Shown piece by piece: positions 38,788 through 45,183 of a stretch of DNA of 64,000 nucleotides. Positions within the stretch are counted from its first letter, which is position 1; the number at the start of each line of letters is the position of its first letter. The stretch is from assembly GCA_017640725.1 (NCBI GenBank), contig JAEPQB010000004.1, forward strand, positions 1-64,000. The letters run 5' to 3'. Made by a program: the position numbers and the translations under genes. Source of the DNA: Kordiimonadaceae bacterium. GTDB lineage: Bacteria > Pseudomonadota > Alphaproteobacteria > Sphingomonadales > Kordiimonadaceae. The notes beneath the pieces were generated by a model. The model was not told where the DNA came from and did not search any database. It saw nothing but the letters and a program-made list of their open reading frames with translations.

Positions 38788-38816
38788 TTCTCTAATGTAT
38801 TGTAAATATTAGAGAA
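38788..38816. promoter_or_regulatory. 9-bp inverted repeat between LysR and phasin genes
   Basis: TTCTCTAAT (38788-38796) and ATTAGAGAA (38808-38816) are perfect arms 11 bp apart, followed by A-rich DNA. No T tract follows on either strand in the right place, so it reads more like an operator than a terminator. Confidence 0.4.
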
Positions 38817-38834
38817 AAAATAAAAAACGCTGTC

Positions 38835-38852
38835 TAGTATGCGCTTTCTAAT
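38835..38852 (+). promoter_or_regulatory. duplicated promoter element, copy 1
   Basis: The 18-bp sequence TAGTATGCGCTTTCTAAT lies 121 bp before the first phasin start and recurs exactly at 39218. T-rich DNA follows in both copies. Conservation outside the coding copies suggests a shared promoter or regulator site. Confidence 0.55.
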
Positions 38853-38955
38853 GTTTTTCCATATCTTCCATCTCAAGGTTAACGAACCAGCGGGCCGATG
38901 AGGCCAATAAAGGCAAGCCTGAGGGTTCACTTAGAAACATTGAAAGGAAACTATC

Positions 38956-39186
38956 ATGGCTATCTTGGAAGACATTCAGAACTCACAAGTTGTTCGCTCT
39001 TACCGTAAAGGTTACCTCGCTTGGCTCGGCGCTCACAAAGCTGCATTTGAGCTGGCTCAGGACAACATGAACAAGCTGATCAATGGCCGCGACGAGCTGC
39101 TCGAAGATCTGGTTCAAAAAGGTGAAGCAGTTGAAACAGCCGCTCGCGAGCGTGCAACTGGTTTCTTCGGCCGCACTGCTGAGTAA
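38956..39186 (+). CDS. small phasin-like granule protein, without tail
   Basis: 76 residues (MAILEDIQNSQVVRSYRKGYLAWLGAHKAAFELAQDNMNKLINGRDELLEDLVQKGEAVE), one amphipathic helical unit. RKGYLAWLGAHKAAF resembles the ARKIWLAGLGAY motif of PhaF/PhaI phasins (PF05597). About 45 of its first 60 residues match the next gene, so the pair is a tandem duplication; this copy lost or never had the basic tail. AAAGGAAA precedes ATG 38956. It probably coats PHA or neutral-lipid granules. Confidence 0.7.
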   Translation: MAILEDIQNSQVVRSYRKGYLAWLGAHKAAFELAQDNMNKLINGRDELLEDLVQKGEAVETAARERATGFFGRTAE

Positions 39187-39217
39187 TCAACAAACCTCTC
39201 GGGGAAAAATCAGCGAT

Positions 39218-39235
39218 TAGTATGCGCTTTCTAAT
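39218..39235 (+). promoter_or_regulatory. duplicated promoter element, copy 2
   Basis: Exact copy of the 18-bp element at 38835, here 120 bp before the second phasin start. The matching distance (121 and 120 bp) indicates that promoter and gene were duplicated together. Confidence 0.55.
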
Positions 39236-39337
39236 TTTTCCCCGTACCTTCGTTTCGTAATTGAAAAGCAACGCAAGCCCCCAGGTGAAAGCGGCGCTTA
39301 GACCAAAGAAACACGATTGAATTGATTGGAATTGATC

Positions 39338-39943
39338 ATGGCACTTTTGGAAAACATTCAGAACTCTAAAGTTGTTCGCGCTTACCGTCAGGGTTACCTC
39401 GCATGGCTCGGCGCTCACAAATCTGCATTTGACTTCGCACAAGACAACGTAAGCAAGCTGATGAACGGCCGCGACGAGCTGGTTGATGAGCTGGTTCAAA
39501 AAGGTGAAGAAGTTGAAGGTCTTGCTCAAGGCAACATCGACAAAGTGCGCGGCTATGTTGAGCCTCGCTTCAACGATGTAACTGCGCGCTTCAACGAAGT
39601 AAGCGAAAAAGTAACTGAAGCTGGTAACAAAGTTTTCAACCGCACTGGTTCAACTGACCGTGTTGAAGAGCTTTCTGCTGAAGTTGCGAAACTGACTAAA
39701 ACAGTAAACGCCCTGAGCCGCAAAGTTAACACAGCTGCTAAAAAGCCTGCTGCGAAGAAAGCTGCTCCTGCAAAAGCTGCTGTTAAGCCAGTTGCCAAGA
39801 AAGCTGCTGCGAAGCCAGCTGCAAAGAAAGCTGCTCCTGCACCTAAGAAAGCTGCACCAGCTAAAGCCGCTGCCCCAGCAAAAGCTGCTCCGGCAAAAGC
39901 TGAAGTAAAAGCAGAAGCTAAAGCAGACACTAAAGCTGCATAA
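39338..39943 (+). CDS. PhaF-like phasin with histone-H1-like tail
   Basis: 201 residues from ATG 39338. Residues 1-60 repeat the neighbouring 76-residue protein. Residues ~60-130 are helical with a coiled-coil-like heptad stretch (VEELSAEVAKLTKTVNALSRKV). Residues 133-201 are almost only Ala, Lys and Pro (PAAKKAAPAKAA repeats). This layout matches PhaF of pseudomonads, whose granule-binding N-terminus and histone-like C-terminus tie PHA granules to the nucleoid and help share them at division. The same role is inferred here. It precedes the PHA synthase gene; a hairpin with a C-rich loop and a terminator follow. Confidence 0.8.
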   Translation: MALLENIQNSKVVRAYRQGYLAWLGAHKSAFDFAQDNVSKLMNGRDELVDELVQKGEEVEGLAQGNIDKVRGYVEPRFNDVTARFNEVSEKVTEAGNKVFNRTGSTDRVEELSAEVAKLTKTVNALSRKVNTAAKKPAAKKAAPAKAAVKPVAKKAAAKPAAKKAAPAPKKAAPAKAAAPAKAAPAKAEVKAEAKADTKAA

Positions 39944-39972
39944 GAACGAATATTAGTCCTACGGGTCTAATA

Positions 39973-40023
39973 GGCTGACAGGTCTAGTCCCTCCCCCTTC
40001 CCCCCTGAGTGGGCCTGTCAGCC
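39973..40023 (+). ncRNA. hairpin with a C-rich loop in the 3' region of the phasin gene
   Basis: GGCTGACAGG (39973-39982) and CCTGTCAGCC (40014-40023) form a perfect 10-bp stem. The 31-base loop is rich in C (TCCCTCCCCCTTCCCCCCTG), complementary in kind to G-rich ribosome binding sites. With the terminator at 40071-40098 it could form a 3'-end-derived small RNA. Known CUYCCUCCC-loop RNAs of Rhodobacter are similar in idea. Expression is not shown by sequence. Confidence 0.35.
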
Positions 40024-40070
40024 ATTAGTCATAAAGTACTGAGTACCGGCAAAATTCTGCCACCATGATC

Positions 40071-40098
40071 AAAGCGACTTCGGTCGCTTTGTTTTTTT
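40071..40098 (+). terminator. intrinsic terminator before phaC
   Basis: A perfect 8-bp stem AAAGCGAC / GTCGCTTT around a TTCG tetraloop is followed by G and seven T. It separates the phasin unit from phaC. Confidence 0.93.
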
Positions 40099-40196
40099 CT
40101 AGCGCCAACCGAAATTCTTCGACACAATACCCGCAAGATTAATGTCATGGGCGCGCGAGTTCGTTTTCAAGCGTCTGACAGGAGAGGGGAGTTCCT

Positions 40197-41879
40197 ATGG
40201 CTCGATCTAAAAAATCCATTGGTGAAAGTGCGGCAGAAACTACGACGGCTTTTAGCCCCATTGTTGGTGTGCATCGGTCTGAACTTGTGAAGTCCTTAGG
40301 CGTTGTCATCAGGCAAGCTGCCTCCAATCCTTTGAACTTTGGTCAGCATTTCCTGAATTACGGGAAAGATATGGTCGACATCATCAAAGGCGATAGTGAA
40401 TACGCGCCGCATGCCAAAGACCGGCGTTTTCAGGATAAAGCCTGGGCATTCAATCCCTTGTATCGCCGCGGCATGCAGTCATGGATGGCGATGAAGGAAA
40501 ACCTCAATAACTGGCTGAGTGAAGCTGAAATTGACGAAATGGACCGGGCGCGTGCTCATTTCATTTTGGACGTCGTGACTGATGCGCTGGCTCCAACCAA
40601 TACACTCGTTGGCAATCCTGCCGCCATGAAGCGCCTTTACGAAACTGGTGGCATGTCCATCGTTGCGGGCCTCAAGAACGCCTATAATGACATGGTCAAT
40701 GGCATTGGTCTTCCGTCTCAGGTGGATGCGCGGCCTTTCAAAGTAGGCGAAAACCTGGCCACGACACCTGGTGCGGTGGTTTTCCGCAGCGAAGTGCTGG
40801 AAATTATTCAGTATAAGCCAACTACGGATAATGTGCATTCCATCCCACTGATGGTGATCCCGCCACAGATCAATAAATTTTATGCCTCTGACTTGACGCC
40901 AGACAAAAGCCTTTTCCGGTTTTTGCTGAGCCAAGGCATCCAATTGTTTGCCATCAGCTGGCGCAACCCTGGTGTTGAGCAGGCCGATTGGCACCTGGAG
41001 ACCTATATTGATGCTGTGGTCGAGGGCATGGATGCCGTGATGAAGATCACGCGGTCCAAGAAAATCAATGTTTCCGGTGCCTGCTCGGGTGGCATTACCG
41101 TGGCAACTTTGCTTAGCCATTTGGCAGCCACTGGCGATGACCGGGTTAATTGTTCTACTTTTCAGGTGTGTGTGCTGGATCCACGACAGGAAGACAGTGA
41201 AGTCGGTGCGCTCGTTTCTGAAGAAACACTTGAGCTCGCACGGGCAAGGTCAGCGCAAAAAGGTATTTTGTCGGGCGATGACTTGTCGCGCACTTTTGCC
41301 TGGATGCGACCAAACGACCTCATTTGGAATTATGTGGTGAATAACTATCTGCTGGGGGACGACCCACCAGCGTTTGATATTTTGTTCTGGAACAATGACA
41401 CCACCAACCTGCCAGCCGGCCTGCATTCAGACTTTCTGGACAGCTATATGACAGCGCCTTTCGCCAACCCCGGTACGGTGGATTTCAAAGACCATAAGTT
41501 GGACCTTGCCAATGTGGATCATGATAGTTTCATTGTTGCAGGTGTGACCGATCACATCACGCCTTGGCGCGCTTGTTTCCGCACAACAAAACTGCTTGGT
41601 GGCAACAACGAGTTTTTTGTTTCCAACAGTGGCCATATTCAGTCTCTGTTGAACCCGCCCGGCAACCCAAAAGCCAAATATTTCCATAATGCAGGTGGCA
41701 TGGATGGTAGTGCTGACGAATGGATGACCGGTGCAGAATTGAAAGACGGTTCTTGGTGGACGCCATGGTCAGGCTGGTTGAAGGAGCGGTCTGGTAAAGA
41801 AAAAGCTGCGCCAAACCGGCTCGGTAACACCAAATACAAGCCGCTCGCGGACGCGCCAGGCACATACGTATTTGGATAA
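40197..41879 (+). CDS. phaC: class II-type poly(3-hydroxyalkanoate) synthase
   Basis: 560 residues. It polymerises (R)-3-hydroxyacyl-CoA on the surface of PHA granules. The lipase-like box is GACSGGIT with the catalytic cysteine at C296; D452 (GVTDHITPW) and H480 (NSGHIQSLLNPPGNPKAKY) complete the triad. These are the same positions as in Pseudomonas PhaC1. GACSGG, the ISWRNP stretch and the C-terminus (SWWTPWSGWLKERSGKEKAAP...GNTKYKPLADAPGTYV) follow class II (medium-chain-length) synthases rather than class I. Preference for C6-C14 monomers is inferred. AGGAGAGGGGAG precedes ATG 40197. It is followed by phaZ, a phasin and phaD. Confidence 0.93.
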   Translation: MARSKKSIGESAAETTTAFSPIVGVHRSELVKSLGVVIRQAASNPLNFGQHFLNYGKDMVDIIKGDSEYAPHAKDRRFQDKAWAFNPLYRRGMQSWMAMKENLNNWLSEAEIDEMDRARAHFILDVVTDALAPTNTLVGNPAAMKRLYETGGMSIVAGLKNAYNDMVNGIGLPSQVDARPFKVGENLATTPGAVVFRSEVLEIIQYKPTTDNVHSIPLMVIPPQINKFYASDLTPDKSLFRFLLSQGIQLFAISWRNPGVEQADWHLETYIDAVVEGMDAVMKITRSKKINVSGACSGGITVATLLSHLAATGDDRVNCSTFQVCVLDPRQEDSEVGALVSEETLELARARSAQKGILSGDDLSRTFAWMRPNDLIWNYVVNNYLLGDDPPAFDILFWNNDTTNLPAGLHSDFLDSYMTAPFANPGTVDFKDHKLDLANVDHDSFIVAGVTDHITPWRACFRTTKLLGGNNEFFVSNSGHIQSLLNPPGNPKAKYFHNAGGMDGSADEWMTGAELKDGSWWTPWSGWLKERSGKEKAAPNRLGNTKYKPLADAPGTYVFG

Positions 41880-41990
41880 TTTACGAAGCGCCTTATCTAT
41901 GGTGCATGGGGGTGACGGGGAATTGACGCGTTGGGAGGCGTGCCAATGACCTAGCGGCAGCCAAAAGCCGCGCGCACAGGAGAGAGTTGT

Positions 41991-42833
41991 ATGACGTCGA
42001 TCGAGCCTCAGATCGAACTGATCAATGTTGGCCGCCAAAAATTGCGCACAGCCGTTTGGAAGGGCACAGGCCGCAAACGGCCGATACTGTTTTTCAATGG
42101 AATTGGTGCCAACCTGGAACTTGTTGCACCGCTTGGTGAAATGATGGCCGACCGCTCGGACGTAGTGGTGTTTGACATGCCGGGCATTGGCGGTTCGCCG
42201 GCCGCAACAATGCCCTATAGACCTTCAACTGTAGTGAAATGGTCTAATAAGCTGTTGGATGAATTGGGATATGACGACGTAGACGTGATGGGCATTTCAT
42301 GGGGCGGTGGTGCCGCGCAGCAGTTTGCGCTCGATAACCCTGACCGCGCCAGATGCCTTGTTCTTTTGGCAACAAGCGCAGGCATGGCCATGGTGCCGGG
42401 CAACTTCAGCGCGCTGAGCAAAATGGGCAACCCGCGGCGCTATGTTGACACTGACTATATGATGAAGAATTTCGAGACCCTGTATGGGGACAATGCCGAT
42501 AAATCTGCGCTTGGTCATAAAAGCAGGATTATGCCGCCCTCGAAGCGCGGATACCTTTATCAGTTGATGGCGATGGCAGGCTGGACCAGCATTCACAGGC
42601 TTCCATTCCTGAAGCAGCCGACGCTGGTGATGTCTGGTGACCGCGATCACATTGTGCCGCTAGCCAATGCCCGCATACTCAAGGCAGCGATTCCGCGTGC
42701 TGACATCAACATCGTAAAGGGGGGAGGGCATTTGTTTGCTGTTTCCCGTGTGCATCAGGTTGTGCCGATTATTTCTCGCTACCTGGATGATCATGCCGAT
42801 GACTATGCTGGTGCGGCTGCCTATTCCACCTGA
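41991..42833 (+). CDS. phaZ: intracellular medium-chain-length PHA depolymerase
   Basis: A 280-residue alpha/beta hydrolase that mobilises stored mcl-PHA. FNGIGANLELVAPL, GISWGGGAAQQFA and GGGHLFAVSRVHQVVPIISRYL match the Pseudomonas PhaZ landmarks. The predicted triad is S103, D219 and H247. No signal peptide, as expected for an intracellular enzyme. It sits between the synthase and the phasin, the pseudomonad order except that no second synthase is present. AGGAGAGA precedes ATG 41991. Confidence 0.9.
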   Translation: MTSIEPQIELINVGRQKLRTAVWKGTGRKRPILFFNGIGANLELVAPLGEMMADRSDVVVFDMPGIGGSPAATMPYRPSTVVKWSNKLLDELGYDDVDVMGISWGGGAAQQFALDNPDRARCLVLLATSAGMAMVPGNFSALSKMGNPRRYVDTDYMMKNFETLYGDNADKSALGHKSRIMPPSKRGYLYQLMAMAGWTSIHRLPFLKQPTLVMSGDRDHIVPLANARILKAAIPRADINIVKGGGHLFAVSRVHQVVPIISRYLDDHADDYAGAAAYST

Positions 42834-42842
42834 AGGAGGTGA
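42833..42842 (+). promoter_or_regulatory. unusually strong ribosome binding site of the PhaI-type phasin
   Basis: AAGGAGGTGA, a full match to the end of 16S rRNA, begins at the last base of the phaZ stop codon and lies six bases before ATG 42849. It fits the high abundance of phasins. Confidence 0.8.
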
Positions 42843-42848
42843 CTGAAG

Positions 42849-43271
42849 ATGAGCGATAAACCGAAAAAAGACATAGATGTTGCCCGTAAAATCTGGCTTG
42901 CCGGCATTGGCGCCTATGGCCGCGCGATCGGCGATGCCACAGAGGCTTACGCAAAAATGGGTCGCGAGACGACTAAGGTTTTCGAAGACCTGGTGGGTAA
43001 AGGCGAAGAACTCGAAGGCAAAGTGTCCATGGCTGCAAAAGCCTACGTACCCGAGTTTGCTGAAAAACAGCGGGCGCAAGTGGAAGACCGCATGGAGCGC
43101 ATGAAAGCCGCACTTGGTCTTTCTGAGGCGACAGCTGACCAGCAGGAACATATCGAGAGCATTGAAAAGCGCCTCGACGCCATAGAAGAGAAAATTGACG
43201 CGATTCTTGCAGCTGTAGAGAAGCCAAAGGCGCCGAGAAAGCGGACCAGCAAGCCAGCCACCAAAAAATAG
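42849..43271 (+). CDS. phaI: PhaI-type phasin
   Basis: 140 residues of the PF05597 phasin family: ARKIWLAGIGAYGRAIGDATEAYAKMGRETTKVFEDLVGKGEELEGK is the signature region (~12-60). The rest is helical with a coiled-coil segment (IESIEKRLDAIEEKIDAILAAVE), and the last 20 residues are basic (KPKAPRKRTSKPATKK). It coats PHA granules and stabilises them. It lies 15 bp after phaZ and 29 bp before the phaD-like gene, so phaCZ-phaI-phaD probably form one unit. The symbol is by similarity and position. Confidence 0.85.
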   Translation: MSDKPKKDIDVARKIWLAGIGAYGRAIGDATEAYAKMGRETTKVFEDLVGKGEELEGKVSMAAKAYVPEFAEKQRAQVEDRMERMKAALGLSEATADQQEHIESIEKRLDAIEEKIDAILAAVEKPKAPRKRTSKPATKK

Positions 43272-43300
43272 GCCTTTAGGCTAACTATTTGAGGCGAGGC

Positions 43301-43942
43301 ATGAAGACCAAAGACAAAATTCTTCAATACAGCTTGCAACTGTTCAACGATGAGGGTGAGCAGAATGTAACGCCTGTTGATATCGCCAATGTGCTCGATA
43401 TCAGCCCAGGCAACCTATATTATCATTTCAAAGGCAAAGACCCGATCATCCATCAACTCTTCCTGGATTTTGAAGAAGAGTTTTTGATGGTTTTGAATGC
43501 GCCCATTGATAAGCCGCTCGAGCTTTCCGATAATTGGGTTTATTTCTACATTTTGTTTGAAGAAATTGCCGATTTTCGATTTTTTTACCGAAATTTACAG
43601 TCGATATTGGAACGTTACCCAGAACTGGAAAGTCGTTTTCGAAAGCTTGTGCGTCAGAAAGTGAAAACGATGACGTCAATCCTGTCGAACCTCGACAAAT
43701 CAGGGTTTCTCGCGATTTCAGAGGTGGAACTGGATCAAATGGCGGAGCGCTTTGCACTGCAATTGACCTACTGGCCCACCTATCAAGCCCTCTTGGATGT
43801 CCAAACTTCTACGCCTGTATCAATCCACAAAGGTGTGTTTGGATTGATCAGTCAACTCACCCCTTATGTCGTTGAAGGTGCTGATGAATTCTTGATTCTC
43901 CTTACTGAGTTCCGAGACAAAATGCTTAAGAACGTTAGCTGA
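43301..43942 (+). CDS. phaD: PhaD-type TetR-family regulator
   Basis: 213 residues from ATG 43301 (GAGGCGAGG upstream). The N-terminus MKTKDKILQYSLQLFNDEGEQNVTPVDIANVLDISPGNLYYHFKGKDPII matches PhaD of the mcl-PHA cluster very well. The C-terminal helical domain is expected to bind an intermediate of fatty acid or PHA metabolism. In Pseudomonas, PhaD activates the pha genes. Being last in the phaCZI unit, it would be co-expressed with its targets. An alternative is a general acyl-CoA-responsive TetR regulator. Confidence 0.85.
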   Translation: MKTKDKILQYSLQLFNDEGEQNVTPVDIANVLDISPGNLYYHFKGKDPIIHQLFLDFEEEFLMVLNAPIDKPLELSDNWVYFYILFEEIADFRFFYRNLQSILERYPELESRFRKLVRQKVKTMTSILSNLDKSGFLAISEVELDQMAERFALQLTYWPTYQALLDVQTSTPVSIHKGVFGLISQLTPYVVEGADEFLILLTEFRDKMLKNVS

Positions 43943-43999
43943 TTTTCGAGGGCAACGCTTCGACGCTTATTGCTGAAATTTCTCAATCCTGCGGCCTCT

Positions 44000-44049
44000 T
44001 TTTGCCTCATTGCACAAATTTTGTGCAATGGATATTTTTTTAGGCAAAA
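44000..44049. promoter_or_regulatory. nested inverted repeats upstream of the lipase-like gene
   Basis: A perfect 21-bp palindrome (arms ATTGCACAAA and TTTGTGCAAT about a single T, 44009-44029) is flanked by a second perfect inverted repeat TTTTGCCT (44000-44007) / AGGCAAAA (44042-44049). Seven T follow the inner palindrome after five bases, so it could end phaD transcription, act as an operator, or both. Confidence 0.55.
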
Positions 44050-44063
44050 TTCATAAAGTTTGT

Positions 44064-44092
44064 TTGACGCAACATTTTGCCGCTGCCATTCT
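44064..44092 (+). promoter_or_regulatory. candidate sigma-70 promoter of the lipase-like gene
   Basis: TTGACG (44064-44069), 17 bp, then CATTCT (44087-44092), placed 56 bp before the GTG at 44149 and just downstream of the nested repeats. Moderate match only. Confidence 0.35.
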
Positions 44093-44148
44093 GTGACAGA
44101 AATGTGACCGGGGAGGGTCCGTTCTCAGTAATGGTTTAGGAGAGATGT

Positions 44149-44949
44149 GTGTTCAATTTTTCTCGAAAAGTAAAAGCGCCTTCAGCTTTGTTAATTGCAA
44201 TGGAAGGACGCGCTCTTTTTGAGTTAGGCGCCATGGCGCTATCAACTCCGTTCTTGAAACGACTACCGCGCGGCGATGGGCACCCAGTGCTTGTATTGCC
44301 AGGTCTTGGGGCTTCAGATGGTTCTACCCGGCCATTGCGAAACTTCCTTAATGACCGTGGTTACACCCCATATGCATGGGGCTTGGGAAGAAATTTCGGC
44401 CTGCGTGAAGGCATCCTTGAGGGCATGCTGGCGCGCATCGACGAAATCTATGAAAAGCATCAGCAAAAAGTCAGCCTTGTTGGCTGGAGCCTCGGCGGAA
44501 TTTTCGCGCGAGAGCTCGCCAAAATGCGGCCTGAGCAAACACGGCTTGTGATATCGCTCGGTAGCCCGCATTCAGGGAACCCAAAACATTCGAATGCCTG
44601 GCGTTTTTATGAACTCACGGCCGGTCATTCGGTCGAAGAACCGCCGATTGAAACCATGATGCACAAGGCTCCGCCTGTGCCGACCACCTCAGTTTACACA
44701 AAAACCGATGGTATCGTTGCCTGGCAAAACTGCCACCAGGAAAGGCCAGTTTGCGAAGTGAAGCAAAAGCAAACAGAGAATATTCAGGTCTCTGGAAGCC
44801 ATTGTGGCTTGGGCTTCAACCCAATGGTGCTGTACGTGGTTGCAGACCGATTGGCGCAGCGTGAGGGCAACTGGAAGCCGTTCGCTAATGTTGGCTCACG
44901 CAAAGCGTTTTTTGATACGCCGGGACTTGAAGCTGCTATCCCCGCATAA
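44149..44949 (+). CDS. alpha/beta hydrolase, lipase/esterase-like
   Basis: 266 residues from GTG 44149 (AGGAGAG upstream). HPVLVLPGLGASDGSTRPLRNFLNDRGY is the oxyanion-side motif of lipases; the nucleophile is S114 in GWSLGG, with D187 (TKTDGIVAW) and H218 (SGSHCGLGFNP) as likely partners. No signal peptide, so an intracellular role is expected. Its position between the PHA genes and a wax ester synthase/DGAT suggests turnover of neutral lipids or acyl esters; this is an inference from context. It has its own terminator. Confidence 0.8.
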   Translation: MFNFSRKVKAPSALLIAMEGRALFELGAMALSTPFLKRLPRGDGHPVLVLPGLGASDGSTRPLRNFLNDRGYTPYAWGLGRNFGLREGILEGMLARIDEIYEKHQQKVSLVGWSLGGIFARELAKMRPEQTRLVISLGSPHSGNPKHSNAWRFYELTAGHSVEEPPIETMMHKAPPVPTTSVYTKTDGIVAWQNCHQERPVCEVKQKQTENIQVSGSHCGLGFNPMVLYVVADRLAQREGNWKPFANVGSRKAFFDTPGLEAAIPA

Positions 44950-44979
44950 TGATTGCGCGAATGTAATGTCGAATTTGAA

Positions 44980-45004
44980 AGAGGGCTCAGGGCCCTCTTT
45001 TTTT
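44980..45004 (+). terminator. intrinsic terminator of the lipase-like gene
   Basis: AGAGGGC / GCCCTCT with a five-base loop, followed by six T after the stem. It lies 30 bases after the stop codon. Confidence 0.9.
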
Positions 45005-45183
45005 ATTTAAGGCATTGGAAAATTTAAAGAAACACACTTTAGGGCGCAATTTCTAAAAAAATCGGCATAATGGTGCAACATAAGGGAGCCGGCGCCAAAC
45101 GGCGCAAACTCAGACCGTCATCGAGCTGCAATTTGAACGTGAAAACCTGTTCGTTGCAGAGCCGAATGTGAGAGGGGACGATC

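Noticed and set aside
39553-39930. 125-codon minus-strand frame opposite the phasin tail
   Set aside because: It is a mirror of the Ala/Lys/Pro codons and gives only low-complexity Ala/Gly/Leu sequence.
42660-43151. 163-codon minus-strand frame across the phaZ/phaI junction
   Set aside because: It crosses two well-supported plus-strand genes and has no recognisable domain.
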